A stretch of DNA of 64,000 bases. Source: Planctomycetota bacterium. GTDB taxonomy: Bacteria > Planctomycetota > UBA1135 > GCA-002748355. Below, one piece after another: positions 43,913 through 53,849 of the stretch. The notes under the pieces were generated by a model. The model saw only the letters and a program-made list of their open reading frames with translations. It was not told where the DNA came from and made no database searches. The stretch's first letter is position 1; each line of letters starts with the position of its first letter. Position numbers and translations under genes: made by a program. The stretch is from NCBI GenBank assembly GCA_020638795.1, contig JACKHW010000009.1, positions 62,001 to 126,000 of the forward strand, written 5' to 3'.

Positions 43913-45256
43913 ATGGAGTCCAACGCCGAAACCCGCGCGGACGTCAGCCAACCCTCCGCGCCGAGATCGCTCGCGCTCGGAGTCGTCGTCACGTTCGGGA
44001 TTCGCATCTATGGCGCGGCACTCCAGTACCTGACGCAGCTTTATCTCGCGCGTACGATCTTCGCGCAGCAAGTCGGCATCTACGCGTTCGCGTGGACGGT
44101 CGTGTCCCTTCTCGCGTTCTTGACGCCACTCGGGTTCGACACGTCGCTCGTTCGCTTCATCCCGACGGATCTCGCCAAGCGCGAATGGGGCCGCGTCCAT
44201 GGCATCCTTCGCCTCAGCCAGCGAGCGACGCTGCTCTGTTCGATCGTGGCAGCGACCCTTTGCGCCGCTTGCGTTCTCATCGTCGATCACAACCTCGATT
44301 CGCACGGCTCGATCGCGGTCCTGCTCTCCGTGGTGATGATCCCAATCGTCGGGCTGCTCAATCTCTTCCAAGGGATCGCGCGCGCCTTTCATTGGATCTT
44401 GCACGTCGCGGGCCCGGCCTATTTCGTACGACCGACGCTTTTCTTCGTAGCCGCGTGGATCGCGATCGAAGGGTTCGACCGCCGAACGGGCGAAGACATG
44501 ATCGTCGCGGCGATCGTGGCATGCGTACTGACGTTCGCGTTCCAGTTCGTGACCTATCGGCGGCTCTTGCCACGAGAAGTGGTCGCGGCAGAACCTGTCT
44601 GCGACGCTCGAACCTGGCGCCGCACGTCGCTGCCGATGATGCTCGTCGCATCATTCGAACTTCTGCTTGCGAACACCGACATCCTCATGATGTTTTGGAT
44701 CCGCGGTGCGGCGGAAACCGGCGTCTACAACATCGCGGTGCGGACATCGGCGAGTTTGCTCTTCTTGTTCTTCGCAATGACAGCGTTCGCGGCGCCGCGC
44801 ATCGCGGCGACGCACGCTCGAGGCGACCGGCGGAGCCTGCTGGAATTCGCGGCGAAGATGCGGCTCTTCGTCGTCATGCCGACCATCGCCGGCGCCGTCG
44901 TCCTACTCCTCGCGGGGCGCATGCTCTTCGATCTCTTCGGTCACGAGTTCACGTCGGCGTACGCGCCCTGCATGATCCTGACTGCCGGAGTCGTGTTCCG
45001 CACGTTGTCGGGGCCTTCGGACAGCTTGCTGACGATGACCGGTAGAGAGCGACAACTCGCGGTCGTACTCGCGACTACGTGCTGCCTCAATATCGTCTTG
45101 AATACCATTCTCATTCCGTTCTACGGAGGCATCGGCGCGTCCATCGCGACGACAGTGAGCGTCGCTACAGAAGTCATCCTGATCTCGACATTCGCCGGGC
45201 GGCACCTGGGGTTCCGCCCGTTCCTGTTCATCCCGACCGAACGCGGTTCGCGCTGA
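43913..45256 (+). CDS. Polysaccharide flippase (Wzx, MOP superfamily)
   Basis: A 447-residue protein with about 12-14 membrane helices, beginning near residue 20 with LGVVVTFGIRIYGAALQYLT and containing the typical helix 2 end (LYLARTIFAQQVGIYAFAW). Charged residues in the membrane, as in other Wzx proteins, fit passage of lipid-linked oligosaccharides to the outer leaflet. The start is one base past the polymerase stop; the next gene follows after nine bases. Confidence 0.9.
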   Translation: MESNAETRADVSQPSAPRSLALGVVVTFGIRIYGAALQYLTQLYLARTIFAQQVGIYAFAWTVVSLLAFLTPLGFDTSLVRFIPTDLAKREWGRVHGILRLSQRATLLCSIVAATLCAACVLIVDHNLDSHGSIAVLLSVVMIPIVGLLNLFQGIARAFHWILHVAGPAYFVRPTLFFVAAWIAIEGFDRRTGEDMIVAAIVACVLTFAFQFVTYRRLLPREVVAAEPVCDARTWRRTSLPMMLVASFELLLANTDILMMFWIRGAAETGVYNIAVRTSASLLFLFFAMTAFAAPRIAATHARGDRRSLLEFAAKMRLFVVMPTIAGAVVLLLAGRMLFDLFGHEFTSAYAPCMILTAGVVFRTLSGPSDSLLTMTGRERQLAVVLATTCCLNIVLNTILIPFYGGIGASIATTVSVATEVILISTFAGRHLGFRPFLFIPTERGSR

Positions 45257-45265
45257 CTCGGTGCC

Positions 45266-46345
45266 ATGACCAACGCCAAGCAGCTGCTCTACTCCGCGTT
45301 CTATCGCACCGGCTTGTTCCGATGGTTCGGGCGCAAGCGCAACGGCGCGATCTTGATGCTGCACAGCGTCGTCGAGGCGCATCCGGCACGTGAGTTTCAC
45401 CCGAATCGTCAGTTCATGATGACGAAGGAAGTGTTCGAGGAGCTCCTCGAATCCTTCGTAGCGTTCGGCTACGAGTTCGTCACGCTCGACGAAGTCGTGA
45501 ACCGATTGCGCACGGACCGCATGGACGGCAAGTTCGTGTGTCTGACGTTCGACGACGGGTACCGAGACAATCTCGAGATCGCGTGGCCGATTTGCGCGAA
45601 ACGCGGCATCCCGATGGCGGTGTACGTGACGACCGGGATTGTCGATCGCACCGACCCCGCTTGGTGGTACGGGCTCGAAGAGTGGATCGCCACGCGCGAA
45701 CGCATCGTGTGCAATCTGTCGGGCCGGCTCGACGTCGTCGAAACCGCGACGCTCGCCGAAAAGGAATCCGCGTACGAATCGATCGCGATGCGGCTGCAGC
45801 GAGCAAGGCCTTCCGAGCGAAAGGCGTTCTACGAAGACGCTCTCGCGCGCGAAGGAATCGACTTCGCGCGATACTCGGACGACGTCGCGATGACTTGGGA
45901 CGAGCTGCGGACTCTCGCGAGCGAGCCTCTCGTGACGATCGGCGCCCACTCGATCAGCCACTGCGCGCTGTCCCGTCTACCGCACGCCGAGATGCGTCAC
46001 GAGATCGCGGGCTCACGAAGCATGCTCGAACGGCAACTGAAGATGCCGATCCAACACTTCGCCTTCCCCTACGGGGATCCGTCGACCGTTGGCACGCGCG
46101 AATTCTCCGCATGCCGGAAGCTCGGCTTCACGACGGCGACGACGACCCGACATTCGATGCTCGCGAGCATCGATGTCCACGGACTCCACCAGCTCCCGCG
46201 CATTCCGACCGACCCCTTCGAATCGCGGCAGACTCTGGCGGTCAAGCTCAGCGGATTGCCTGGGCGTTTCAAACAATTGCGCGATCGTCTGCGCGGCAGC
46301 GCAACAGCAGGATCGTTGAAGACGAATGCCGACACGACAGGTTGA
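45266..46345 (+). CDS. Polysaccharide deacetylase (NodB/CE4 family)
   Basis: A 359-residue protein. NodB motif 1 is LTFDDG with Asp96/Asp97; motif 2 is HSISH with His228 and His232, the zinc ligands; motif 3 is HFAFPYGDPST. An insert of about 90 residues separates motifs 1 and 2, as in several polysaccharide-locus deacetylases. It has no signal peptide, so it probably acts at or inside the cytoplasmic face. It likely removes acetyl groups from an N-acetyl-hexosamine in the polymer. Its last 20 bases overlap the GT2 gene. Confidence 0.92.
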   Translation: MTNAKQLLYSAFYRTGLFRWFGRKRNGAILMLHSVVEAHPAREFHPNRQFMMTKEVFEELLESFVAFGYEFVTLDEVVNRLRTDRMDGKFVCLTFDDGYRDNLEIAWPICAKRGIPMAVYVTTGIVDRTDPAWWYGLEEWIATRERIVCNLSGRLDVVETATLAEKESAYESIAMRLQRARPSERKAFYEDALAREGIDFARYSDDVAMTWDELRTLASEPLVTIGAHSISHCALSRLPHAEMRHEIAGSRSMLERQLKMPIQHFAFPYGDPSTVGTREFSACRKLGFTTATTTRHSMLASIDVHGLHQLPRIPTDPFESRQTLAVKLSGLPGRFKQLRDRLRGSATAGSLKTNADTTG

Positions 46346-47288
46346 CGTCAGCGTCGTCGTGCCGACCCTCGACGAAGAACTGAGCCTCCCGAGACTCCTC
46401 GCATCGCTGCGAACGCAGACGGTCTTACCGCGAGAGCTCATCATCGTCGACGGCGGTTCGTCCGACAGGACGTGCGAACTCGTGCGCGCGCATGCGGCGG
46501 AGCACCGAGACTACGATGTCCGCCTGATCGAAGTTGCTGACTCACGACCCGGCAAGAGCCGCAACATAGGTACGCGTGCCGCGACATCCGACATCGTCGC
46601 GTGCTCCGACGCCGGCGTCATCTTGGAGCCATCGTGGCTCGAAGCGTTGACACGCAGCATCCGCGACGGAACGCATCGTGTCGCTGTAGGGACGTTCGTA
46701 CCCGAGGGTACATCCCTGTTCGAACGCCTCGCCGGCTTGCTCCTGATTCGCCCACCCGAGCGAGTCAAGGTTCTGTATGCAGGAGGAGTCTCGATCGCGT
46801 TCGAAAAAGCGGCTCTCGAAGCCGTCGGTGGCTACCCGGAAGATGTCTATCCGTGCGAGGACGCGGTGTTCTTGCGCGACCTCGTATCGGCTGGCATCGA
46901 TGTCGGTCGCGCGAGCGATGCCAAGTCGTTATGGCGCCCACGACCCAACGTGACCGCCTTGTGGCGTCAATATCGGAGCTACGCGTGGGGTGACGCACAG
47001 ATCGGGCTCGGGGCAAAGCGACACTTGCTCCGTGCTGGTTTTTGGTTGCTCTGTCTCGTCGCGATCTTCGGCGTGTTCGGAACGATGGCGCGCATCGGCG
47101 GCTCGTTCGCGCTCGCCGCGTATTTGCTGCGGCCCACGTTGACGGCGTGGAGCACGACCCGCGACGTGCGCACCTTTTTGCTTGGCCCACTGATTCTGGC
47201 GACGAAGGACGTTGCACAGATGTTCGGGTACGTCGAAGGGCGGATCCACCGCATACGGGGCGGCGCACGCGACTTCACGAAACGTTGA
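46326..47288 (+). CDS. Glycosyltransferase family 2, membrane-anchored
   Basis: A 320-residue GT-A enzyme. VSVVVPTLDEELSLPRLLAS, ELIIVDGGSSDRT and the SDAG metal-binding motif near residue 97 are clear; YPCEDAVFLRDL supplies the acceptor-side acid. Two helices near 240-290 (FWLLCLVAIFGVFGTMA, SFALAAYLLRPTL) anchor it to the membrane. Last gene of the overlapping polysaccharide run; a 60-base gap separates it from the Asp-box gene. Confidence 0.92.
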   Translation: MPTRQVDVSVVVPTLDEELSLPRLLASLRTQTVLPRELIIVDGGSSDRTCELVRAHAAEHRDYDVRLIEVADSRPGKSRNIGTRAATSDIVACSDAGVILEPSWLEALTRSIRDGTHRVAVGTFVPEGTSLFERLAGLLLIRPPERVKVLYAGGVSIAFEKAALEAVGGYPEDVYPCEDAVFLRDLVSAGIDVGRASDAKSLWRPRPNVTALWRQYRSYAWGDAQIGLGAKRHLLRAGFWLLCLVAIFGVFGTMARIGGSFALAAYLLRPTLTAWSTTRDVRTFLLGPLILATKDVAQMFGYVEGRIHRIRGGARDFTKR

Positions 47289-47348
47289 GATTCGCGCGCA
47301 GCGGTGCTTTCCACGTACCTTGCCGCGACGCTTGCTATTCTCTCGTGC

Positions 47349-49874
47349 ATGCTCCCTCGCCTCGTCCTGGCACTGCTCGCGATGCACGCAGCGGTTGCCG
47401 CACAAGTCCCTGCGGTTTGGAAGAACACGAATCCCGGTGGCGGTGGTTGGTTCGAACGCATTGCTGCGGGACCCACCGGTTTGGTGATCGCATGTAGCGA
47501 CCTCTCCGGAGCGTATCGAAGCCATGATCGAGGTCAAACGTGGCAGGCGCTCGGAGCCGTGCACGGGCTGTGGACGACGCACGTGTCGGCCGTCGCGTTC
47601 CATCACTACGACGCGCACGTACTCTACCTCGGAACTGAAGACGGCATCTACGTGAGTACGGATCTCGGTGAATCGTTCACCTACGTGCTCCGGACCGGCT
47701 ACGTCGAAACGATCGCTTCGGCACCGAGCGATTCGCGTGTCGCGTACGCGGGATGGCACCCGACTTGGAACTCGAACGACGGGCAGGTCTTCAAGACGAC
47801 GGATCGAGGCGTGTCGTGGATGCGCGTCGACACGAACTTGCCGCGGGGACACCGGATCCTCGAGATCCTCGTCACTCCCGACGACACGAACACCGTCTAC
47901 GCATTGACCGGTGTCGGTCGCTTCGCGAGTGGGCCGCGAAGCGTGTTTCGCAGTCTCGATGGCGGCGTCACGTGGGCGACGATCGGAGCGTTCCAGGACC
48001 GTGTCGTCGACATCGCGATCGACAGGAATGCACCTGGGTTGCTCTACGCGACGACGGTCGACTCGACACCGGGTACTCCTGGGCATCTCCTCCGGAGTTC
48101 GGATCGTGGGTCGAACTGGACAGAACTCGCGCGCCAAGGCGGTTTCGTTTGGGTCGATCGACGCGACTCGCGGCACCTACGCACCATCGACCCCGAAGCG
48201 CAGTACCCATGGGATCCACGACAAGGGATCTGGGGCTCTTCCCAATCGGGCAACGCGGGCACGTGGTCGCGAATCTCGAGCGTCTCGAGTTGGACGGCGC
48301 ACTGGTCGAAGGCCTACTGGGCGTATGGCGCGACGTCACCGCATGGAGGGTTTGGCGAAGACCATTCGGATCCTTCCGTTCTGTATTGGGTCAACAGCCA
48401 GTTCGTGTTCGCGACATTCGACGGTGGGAAGAGCGTGTTCCCGCTCTTCTCCAACGAACTCGGTGGCGCCGGGTCCGGACGCTGGCAGTCGCGCGGCATC
48501 GACAATGTCGCGGTCGTGACGTTGTCAACGAGCATGGCAACTCCAGACACGCTCTACGCGGGTTTCCTCGATCTCGGCATTTGGCGAAGCCTCGATCGCG
48601 GACGCAGTTGGACGTCGATCAACGATGTTCAAGCGACGGGCGCTTGGGCGGGGTCGGGTGGCGACACGTGGACGATCGTTGCCGACCCGGTGGTCGCCGG
48701 CACGCTTTGGTCGGCGCAGGGAGACGGTGCGACGAGCCCTTCGGCCTTGTTGCGAAGTGTGAACTTCGGGACGAGCTGGACGCGTGTGGGCAGCGGTCTT
48801 CCTGCTGCGACGTTGACGGGGCTCTCGCTCGACGCGCGCAGTCCGGTCATCGCACGGTCGATGTTCGTGACGGCCGACGGGATCGTGTACGGGAGCACCG
48901 ATGGCGGCGCATCCTGGTCGGCGCGCTCTCCCAAGATCGGAGTGCGCTTCACGCACGTCGACGCCACACGCAGCGACATCGTGTACGCGGGTGGAGAAGG
49001 CGGGTTCTGGCGATCGGTGTCTAGCGGCGCAAACGCGACTTGGAACAAGAGGGGCACGGCCGTGATGCGTGGAGGCCTGCACGACTTGCCGATCCAAGGA
49101 TGGGAAGGCGTACACGCCATCGTGACGGATGCACGCGTGCCCGGCCAGGTGTTCGCAGCCGTGCATGGTGTGGCGAAGGGTCTGTTCCGGAGCAAGGACC
49201 ACGGACTGACTTGGACGCAACTCCTGGCCGACGACTTCGTTCGAGATGTCCTGATCGCCCCCGACGATCCGAGGCACCTCTACGTGGTCACGTCTTCCGC
49301 GGTCGAATCCGGCGGGTTCGATCCACGCTGTCGCGGTGTCCTCGAGAGTACGGACGATGGCGTGACGTTCGCCGCGAGGAATGACGGTTTGATCTGGCCG
49401 ATGGGCTTGCGAGTTGCGGCGCTCACAGGGCCTGGCCGCGACACCAAGCTCTTCCTCGGAAGCCCCGGCACCGGTATCCACGAACTCGTACCCGCGTCAC
49501 TGAGGACCCCGACTCGTGCGCTGCACGCGGCTGTCGGAGGCACGGTTGCATTCGGACTCGACGCAGGTCCTTCCGAAGCCGGCAGCACCTATCTGCTGCT
49601 CGCGTCCCTGAGTGGCTCGACCCCCGGCATCGAAGTCGCTCCGGGAACCGTGCTACCCCTCAACATCGATCCCCTGTTCGTCACGTCCCTCCAACTCACC
49701 AACACGCCGATCTTCGTGAACTCGCTAGGCTCGCTCGACAACGCCGGACGTGCGAACGCAGGCTTCTGGGCCCCCACGTCGATCCTTCAGTGGCTCCGCG
49801 GCCATCGCCTGACGTTCGCCTATCTGACACCGACCCACGCGAGCAACGCAGTGTCGATCGTCATCCTGCCGTAG
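47349..49874 (+). CDS. Secreted Asp-box (BNR) beta-propeller protein with C-terminal beta module
   Basis: An 841-residue protein with signal peptide MLPRLVLALLAMHAAVAA. Ten Asp-box motifs of the form S-x-D-x-G-x-x-W/F are spread through residues 40-680: SHDRGQTW, STDLGESF, TTDRGVSW, SLDGGVTW, SSDRGSNW, SLDRGRSW, SVNFGTSW, STDGGASW, SKDHGLTW and STDDGVTF, enough for one or two propellers as in sialidases or xyloglucanase-type GH74 proteins. The catalytic residues of either family cannot be placed by eye. The last 100 residues (YLLLASLSGSTPGIEVAPG to ASNAVSIVIL) match the DUF1028 protein's end. Its place just after the polysaccharide genes suggests it acts on the polymer. Confidence 0.85.
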   Translation: MLPRLVLALLAMHAAVAAQVPAVWKNTNPGGGGWFERIAAGPTGLVIACSDLSGAYRSHDRGQTWQALGAVHGLWTTHVSAVAFHHYDAHVLYLGTEDGIYVSTDLGESFTYVLRTGYVETIASAPSDSRVAYAGWHPTWNSNDGQVFKTTDRGVSWMRVDTNLPRGHRILEILVTPDDTNTVYALTGVGRFASGPRSVFRSLDGGVTWATIGAFQDRVVDIAIDRNAPGLLYATTVDSTPGTPGHLLRSSDRGSNWTELARQGGFVWVDRRDSRHLRTIDPEAQYPWDPRQGIWGSSQSGNAGTWSRISSVSSWTAHWSKAYWAYGATSPHGGFGEDHSDPSVLYWVNSQFVFATFDGGKSVFPLFSNELGGAGSGRWQSRGIDNVAVVTLSTSMATPDTLYAGFLDLGIWRSLDRGRSWTSINDVQATGAWAGSGGDTWTIVADPVVAGTLWSAQGDGATSPSALLRSVNFGTSWTRVGSGLPAATLTGLSLDARSPVIARSMFVTADGIVYGSTDGGASWSARSPKIGVRFTHVDATRSDIVYAGGEGGFWRSVSSGANATWNKRGTAVMRGGLHDLPIQGWEGVHAIVTDARVPGQVFAAVHGVAKGLFRSKDHGLTWTQLLADDFVRDVLIAPDDPRHLYVVTSSAVESGGFDPRCRGVLESTDDGVTFAARNDGLIWPMGLRVAALTGPGRDTKLFLGSPGTGIHELVPASLRTPTRALHAAVGGTVAFGLDAGPSEAGSTYLLLASLSGSTPGIEVAPGTVLPLNIDPLFVTSLQLTNTPIFVNSLGSLDNAGRANAGFWAPTSILQWLRGHRLTFAYLTPTHASNAVSIVILP

Positions 49875-49916
49875 CACGCGCGTACGAAACGTCCCTGGCA
49901 CCTATTGTGCGGGCGG

Positions 49917-51956
49917 TCAGCGCACTTGGGCTTGCGCTGCGGAGGTCATTTTCAGATTGACCAGTGCTTGCGCGTAGACGCTCAGGCCTCGGAGGCCGTT
50001 GTCGTTAGGGATTTCGAGGCCGAAGTGCACCAGGCCTGCTTGCGGGAGCGTGCCGCCCCAGATCACCGTCGGGTCCAGCATGCCGAGCTGTCCCCACGGC
50101 GTGGCGACGCTGCCGGGCAGTAGTCCGTAGAACAGGATCCCGCTCTGCGTCGGATTGCCGAGGAGAGCGAGTTCGAGGAAGCCTCCGGGCACCATGCTAC
50201 CGCCGACGAAGGGCGTCGGCGTCACGGGAGCGACAACTTCGAAGACGACGTGGCGCTTGGCCTTCGTCACGTAGAAGTTGTCGATCGACACGAGTCCTCG
50301 AGAATCGAGAACTGTGAAACGCTCCTCGAGCAACGCGTTGGAAACCGGGTCGAAACTGCGCACCGAGTAAACACGGTCGGATCGCAGCGGCATCTTCGAC
50401 ACGCGTCGAAGTGTGCAATCGACGAGTGCGGTCGCGATCTTCGCGTCGTCGAGGCGTGTCGGATCGTTGCGCAACTGCACATCGAATTCGATCTTCGTCG
50501 TGGTCTCGACGACGCTCGCGTAATCGACCTGAACATAGCCGCCAATCGTGCCGATCGCGTCGCCGTCGAGTCGACTCCCGTCACCAGCTCGATCATCGAT
50601 ACGCGGCGACGTGAAGACCGGGAAGGGCTTGTCGAGACGCACTTCGAGCATCTCCTGCACGAGGGCAGGTTCGACGTTCGACCATGCACCGGATGTCGTG
50701 TGCGAGCGCACGTCCCAATAAAACCGCATGGGCTGACGCTCGTCGCGTGACTTGCGCATGAACGCCGGCTTCTCGCTCCATCCCGTCACGTTGTCCGCAC
50801 GACCAACCAAGAAATGCATCGGCGCAACACCCGACGTCGCACGCTTGACGAGCTGCTGCGGATAGTCGAACACGTCCCAGATCTTCTCGCCGATGCTGCT
50901 GTCGAGGTTCTGCGTCTGCGTGCCGAAGAGCTGCGCCGTGTCCTGCGTCAGCGAAAAGTCGGGATGCGTGATCCCGAACGCTGGAACGCTTCCGCCTGCC
51001 GCTGCAATGACGTCCGGGTACCGCGTCCCGAGTCCGAGCGCCGCCATGGCCCCGAACGAGTACCCATAGGCGTAGATCCGCGTCGGATCGGCCTGCAAAG
51101 TGACATCGGACAAGATCTGGCTCAGCGTCCAGAGCACGCGTCTCTCGGAGTAGTCGTGGACCTTTCCCTGCGCGGGCCCGCTCGGGAAAGCTTCGTGGTT
51201 CCCGAACCACATACTCGTCAGATACGGGTCATTGTCGTCGTCGAACGCGATCTGGATCGCGTTCGGCGGAAGCCAAGAATCGATACGCGCGGTCTTCCAG
51301 GACCCACCGCGTGAGTGGAAGACGAGAACCACGAGACGCGGGCCCGCCTTCGTGCGATCGACAACGACTTGGAAGTTGAGAACTCGCCCACCTCGATTGG
51401 TGTGCGGTCGCACGAAACCGTTGTCGCGATCCGGCAAGAACTCGACGTATTCCTCGGCGATCCCGTTCACGGCTTGAAGCACCGGGCGAATCGCTTGCGC
51501 CGCTTCGAGGATGGGTCCGACCGAGTTCCCTCCCTTCGACGTCACGATCGATCGATTCTCGAGCCCGCTCCAACTCGCGGTGACCGCGTAGTAGCTCGAC
51601 CGTGCCTGCGTCGGAGTCGTCACGAGGAAGCCCTCGCCCTGCTGCAGTGGCGGGGCGCTCTGCAACAGACGGAACGGGCGCGCCGCGCGCGCATTCCAGT
51701 AGCTGCCCGCGCGTTGTTCGCCGATCAACTCGGCTGTCGCGATGTCGGACGCTCGGACGATCGGGGCCGCCGAGCGATACACGCGATAGAGCGTTGGCGT
51801 TGGCGTTGCGGAGATCTCACGCCACGTGACGAAGGTCTGCCCGTTACGAAACTCCGCGCGTACGTCGGTCGGCATCTGCACCTGCGTGCGCAGGCCTGCA
51901 GTGAGCAGAACCGTCAAGGCCACCAATCGGCCAGCAGGGCGCAGTGTGGCTCTCAC
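49917..51956 (-). CDS. Secreted alpha/beta hydrolase (esterase type) with shared C-terminal module
   Basis: A 679-residue protein. GTG 51956 gives signal peptide MRATLRPAGRLVALTVLLTA; the frame extends to a GTG at 52025. A fibronectin-like N-terminal part (VTWREISATPTPTLYRVYRS) is followed by the hydrolase: VLVFHSRGGS, then nucleophile Ser300 in GYSFGAMAALGLG, as in PHB-depolymerase-like esterases. The acid and base are probably in FLVGRADN and SHTTSGAW. The last 95 residues (GILFYGLLPGS, TPWGQLGMLDP, LEIPNDNGLRGLSVYAQALV) belong to the shared C-terminal module. It converges with the Asp-box gene. Confidence 0.84.
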   Translation of the reverse strand: MRATLRPAGRLVALTVLLTAGLRTQVQMPTDVRAEFRNGQTFVTWREISATPTPTLYRVYRSAAPIVRASDIATAELIGEQRAGSYWNARAARPFRLLQSAPPLQQGEGFLVTTPTQARSSYYAVTASWSGLENRSIVTSKGGNSVGPILEAAQAIRPVLQAVNGIAEEYVEFLPDRDNGFVRPHTNRGGRVLNFQVVVDRTKAGPRLVVLVFHSRGGSWKTARIDSWLPPNAIQIAFDDDNDPYLTSMWFGNHEAFPSGPAQGKVHDYSERRVLWTLSQILSDVTLQADPTRIYAYGYSFGAMAALGLGTRYPDVIAAAGGSVPAFGITHPDFSLTQDTAQLFGTQTQNLDSSIGEKIWDVFDYPQQLVKRATSGVAPMHFLVGRADNVTGWSEKPAFMRKSRDERQPMRFYWDVRSHTTSGAWSNVEPALVQEMLEVRLDKPFPVFTSPRIDDRAGDGSRLDGDAIGTIGGYVQVDYASVVETTTKIEFDVQLRNDPTRLDDAKIATALVDCTLRRVSKMPLRSDRVYSVRSFDPVSNALLEERFTVLDSRGLVSIDNFYVTKAKRHVVFEVVAPVTPTPFVGGSMVPGGFLELALLGNPTQSGILFYGLLPGSVATPWGQLGMLDPTVIWGGTLPQAGLVHFGLEIPNDNGLRGLSVYAQALVNLKMTSAAQAQVR

Positions 51957-52198
51957 GAGGAGTTGCAAGGCGAAGGACGACGAAAGCACGATCGTACGAG
52001 AGAAGGGATCCCGATTGCCGGCCACGACGGACCTTGCACGAATGGGGTCAGTTTCAGATTACCCGATCGAAGGGCGCTTTGCCGCTCCTTCGCGGCCTCG
52101 GTCGGGTGCCGACGATGCCTGGAACGATCATGCTCCGCAGGTGCGCCGCAGACCCCGATGCCATGGGCGTCACCGCGTATTCGGTAGCGCGTGCTGCG

Positions 52199-52732
52199 TC
52201 ATCGCTTGGGCCGAAAGGCCTTGCAGACTTCTGGATCCGTCTCGAGGAACGGCCCGTCCATGAGGTCGATGCAGTAGGGAATCGCCGGGAACACGGCGCT
52301 CAAGCAATCGTGAATCGCCGACGGTTTCCCAGGCAGATTGACGATCAGTGCCGCCCCGCGGGTCCCGGCGATCTGACGGCTCAAGATCGCCGTCGGCACG
52401 ACCTCGAGCGACTTGAGACGCATGAGTTCGCCGAAGCCGGGGAGAACGCGTTCGCACACGGCCTCCGTCGCCTCGGGCGTGACGTCGCGGACGGCTGGCC
52501 CCGTGCCGCCGGTGGTCACGACGAGACAGCATGCCTCGTGGTCGCAGAGCTCGATGAGCGTCGCCTCGATCGTCGCGCGGTCATCCGGGATGACGCGCAC
52601 GACAGGCTCCCACGGACTCGTCAGGATCCGATCGAGTTCGTCACGAATCGCGGGTCCACCGCGATCCTCGTACTCGCCGCGACTGGCACGATCCGAAACC
52701 GTGACGATCCCAATCTTCGCGGCGTTTCCCAC
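52199..52732 (-). CDS. mog: Molybdopterin adenylyltransferase (Mog/MoaB type)
   Basis: A 177-residue protein of the MoaB/Mog fold: IGIVTVSDRASRGEYEDRGG, then VVTTGGTGPAVRDVTPEAT at 72-90 and NLPGKPSAI. It adenylylates molybdopterin before metal insertion. The GTG start at 52732 lies one base after the alanine dehydrogenase stop, so it is the last gene of that operon. A frame extends upstream inside ald, but homology begins at the GTG. No other molybdenum-cofactor gene is in the window. Confidence 0.92.
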   Translation of the reverse strand: MGNAAKIGIVTVSDRASRGEYEDRGGPAIRDELDRILTSPWEPVVRVIPDDRATIEATLIELCDHEACCLVVTTGGTGPAVRDVTPEATEAVCERVLPGFGELMRLKSLEVVPTAILSRQIAGTRGAALIVNLPGKPSAIHDCLSAVFPAIPYCIDLMDGPFLETDPEVCKAFRPKR

Positions 52733-52733
52733 G

Positions 52734-53849
52734 TCAGATGGCTTTGCGCGGATCGATCGACTCGAGTCCGAAGGACTCGGCAACGTTCGCATCCGTCAAC
52801 TTGCCACGCACGATGCTCGCCGACGACGAGAACTCGTCGCCCGTCCGAATCGCATCGACAGGTCCGAAGCGCGCGAGTCTCAGAACCCACGGCAGGGTCG
52901 CGTTGGTCAACGCGAACGTCGACGTCCGCGGTACGGCACCGGGCATGTTGGCCACGCAGTAATGCACGACGCCATCGACGACGAACGTCGGATCCTGGTG
53001 CGTCGTCGGGCGTACCGTCTCGATGCAGCCGCCCTGATCGACGGCGACGTCGACGATGACCGCGCCCTTCTTCATGAGGCTGAGGTCTTCGCGCTTGATC
53101 AACGTCGGCGCGCGCTTGCCCTTGAGGAGCACCGCGCCGATCAAGAGATCGGTCGATGGTAGATGTTGCCGAATCGCGTACGGGTTACTGAAGACGAGTT
53201 GCACGTTGGGCGGTAGCACCAAGGACAAGTCACGCAAGCGATCGAGGTTGATGTCGAACACCACGACCTGCGCTCCGAGTCCTGCAGCCATGCGCGCAGC
53301 TTCGGTGCCGACGATACCGCCACCGAGGATCGTCACCTTGCCCGGCTCGACACCCGGAACGCCGCCGAGGAGCACGCCATTACCACCGAAGGGCAACTCG
53401 AGGTGATATGCGCCTTCTTGCACCGCCATGCGGCCCGCGACTTCACTCATCGGCGTGAGCAGGGGCAACCCTTCGCCGGGGACCTCCAGCGTCTCGTAGG
53501 CGAAGCAATACGCTCCGCTCGCGAGCATCGCGTCGGTCAACTCACGACTCGCCGCGAAGTGGAAGTACGTGAACACCGTCTGCCCGTCACGCACGAGCGG
53601 CCACTCCGGGGCGATCGGCTCCTTGACCTTGACGATCATATCCGCCGATCCCCAGACGTCTTCGGCGGTCGCGACGAGCTTCGCACCCACTTCCTCGTAC
53701 ATCGCGTCTTCGATCCCGGACAACTCGCCGGCCGACTTCTGCACGAGGACTTGGTGACCTGCGGCCACGAGCGACATGACACCGGCCGGCGTCATGCCGA
53801 CGCGGCCTTCCTGCGGTTTGATCTCTTTCGGGACGCCAACGATCATCAT
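52734..53849 (-). CDS. ald: Alanine dehydrogenase
   Basis: A 371-residue NAD-dependent enzyme that interconverts L-alanine and pyruvate plus ammonia. Full family length. Arg16 (EGRVGMTP), Lys76 (VKVKEP) and His97 (YFHFAA) form the substrate site; the NAD site is ILGGGIVGTEAARMAAGLGA, and VDVAVDQGGC and the closing NMPGAVPRTST are conserved. It lies 78 bases after the giant coiled-coil gene and one base before mog, in the same direction. Confidence 0.96.
   Translation of the reverse strand: MMIVGVPKEIKPQEGRVGMTPAGVMSLVAAGHQVLVQKSAGELSGIEDAMYEEVGAKLVATAEDVWGSADMIVKVKEPIAPEWPLVRDGQTVFTYFHFAASRELTDAMLASGAYCFAYETLEVPGEGLPLLTPMSEVAGRMAVQEGAYHLELPFGGNGVLLGGVPGVEPGKVTILGGGIVGTEAARMAAGLGAQVVVFDINLDRLRDLSLVLPPNVQLVFSNPYAIRQHLPSTDLLIGAVLLKGKRAPTLIKREDLSLMKKGAVIVDVAVDQGGCIETVRPTTHQDPTFVVDGVVHYCVANMPGAVPRTSTFALTNATLPWVLRLARFGPVDAIRTGDEFSSSASIVRGKLTDANVAESFGLESIDPRKAI

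Noticed and set aside
52026..52198. Gap between the hydrolase and mog genes
   Set aside because: No RNA gene, repeat or reading frame with coding character is visible.
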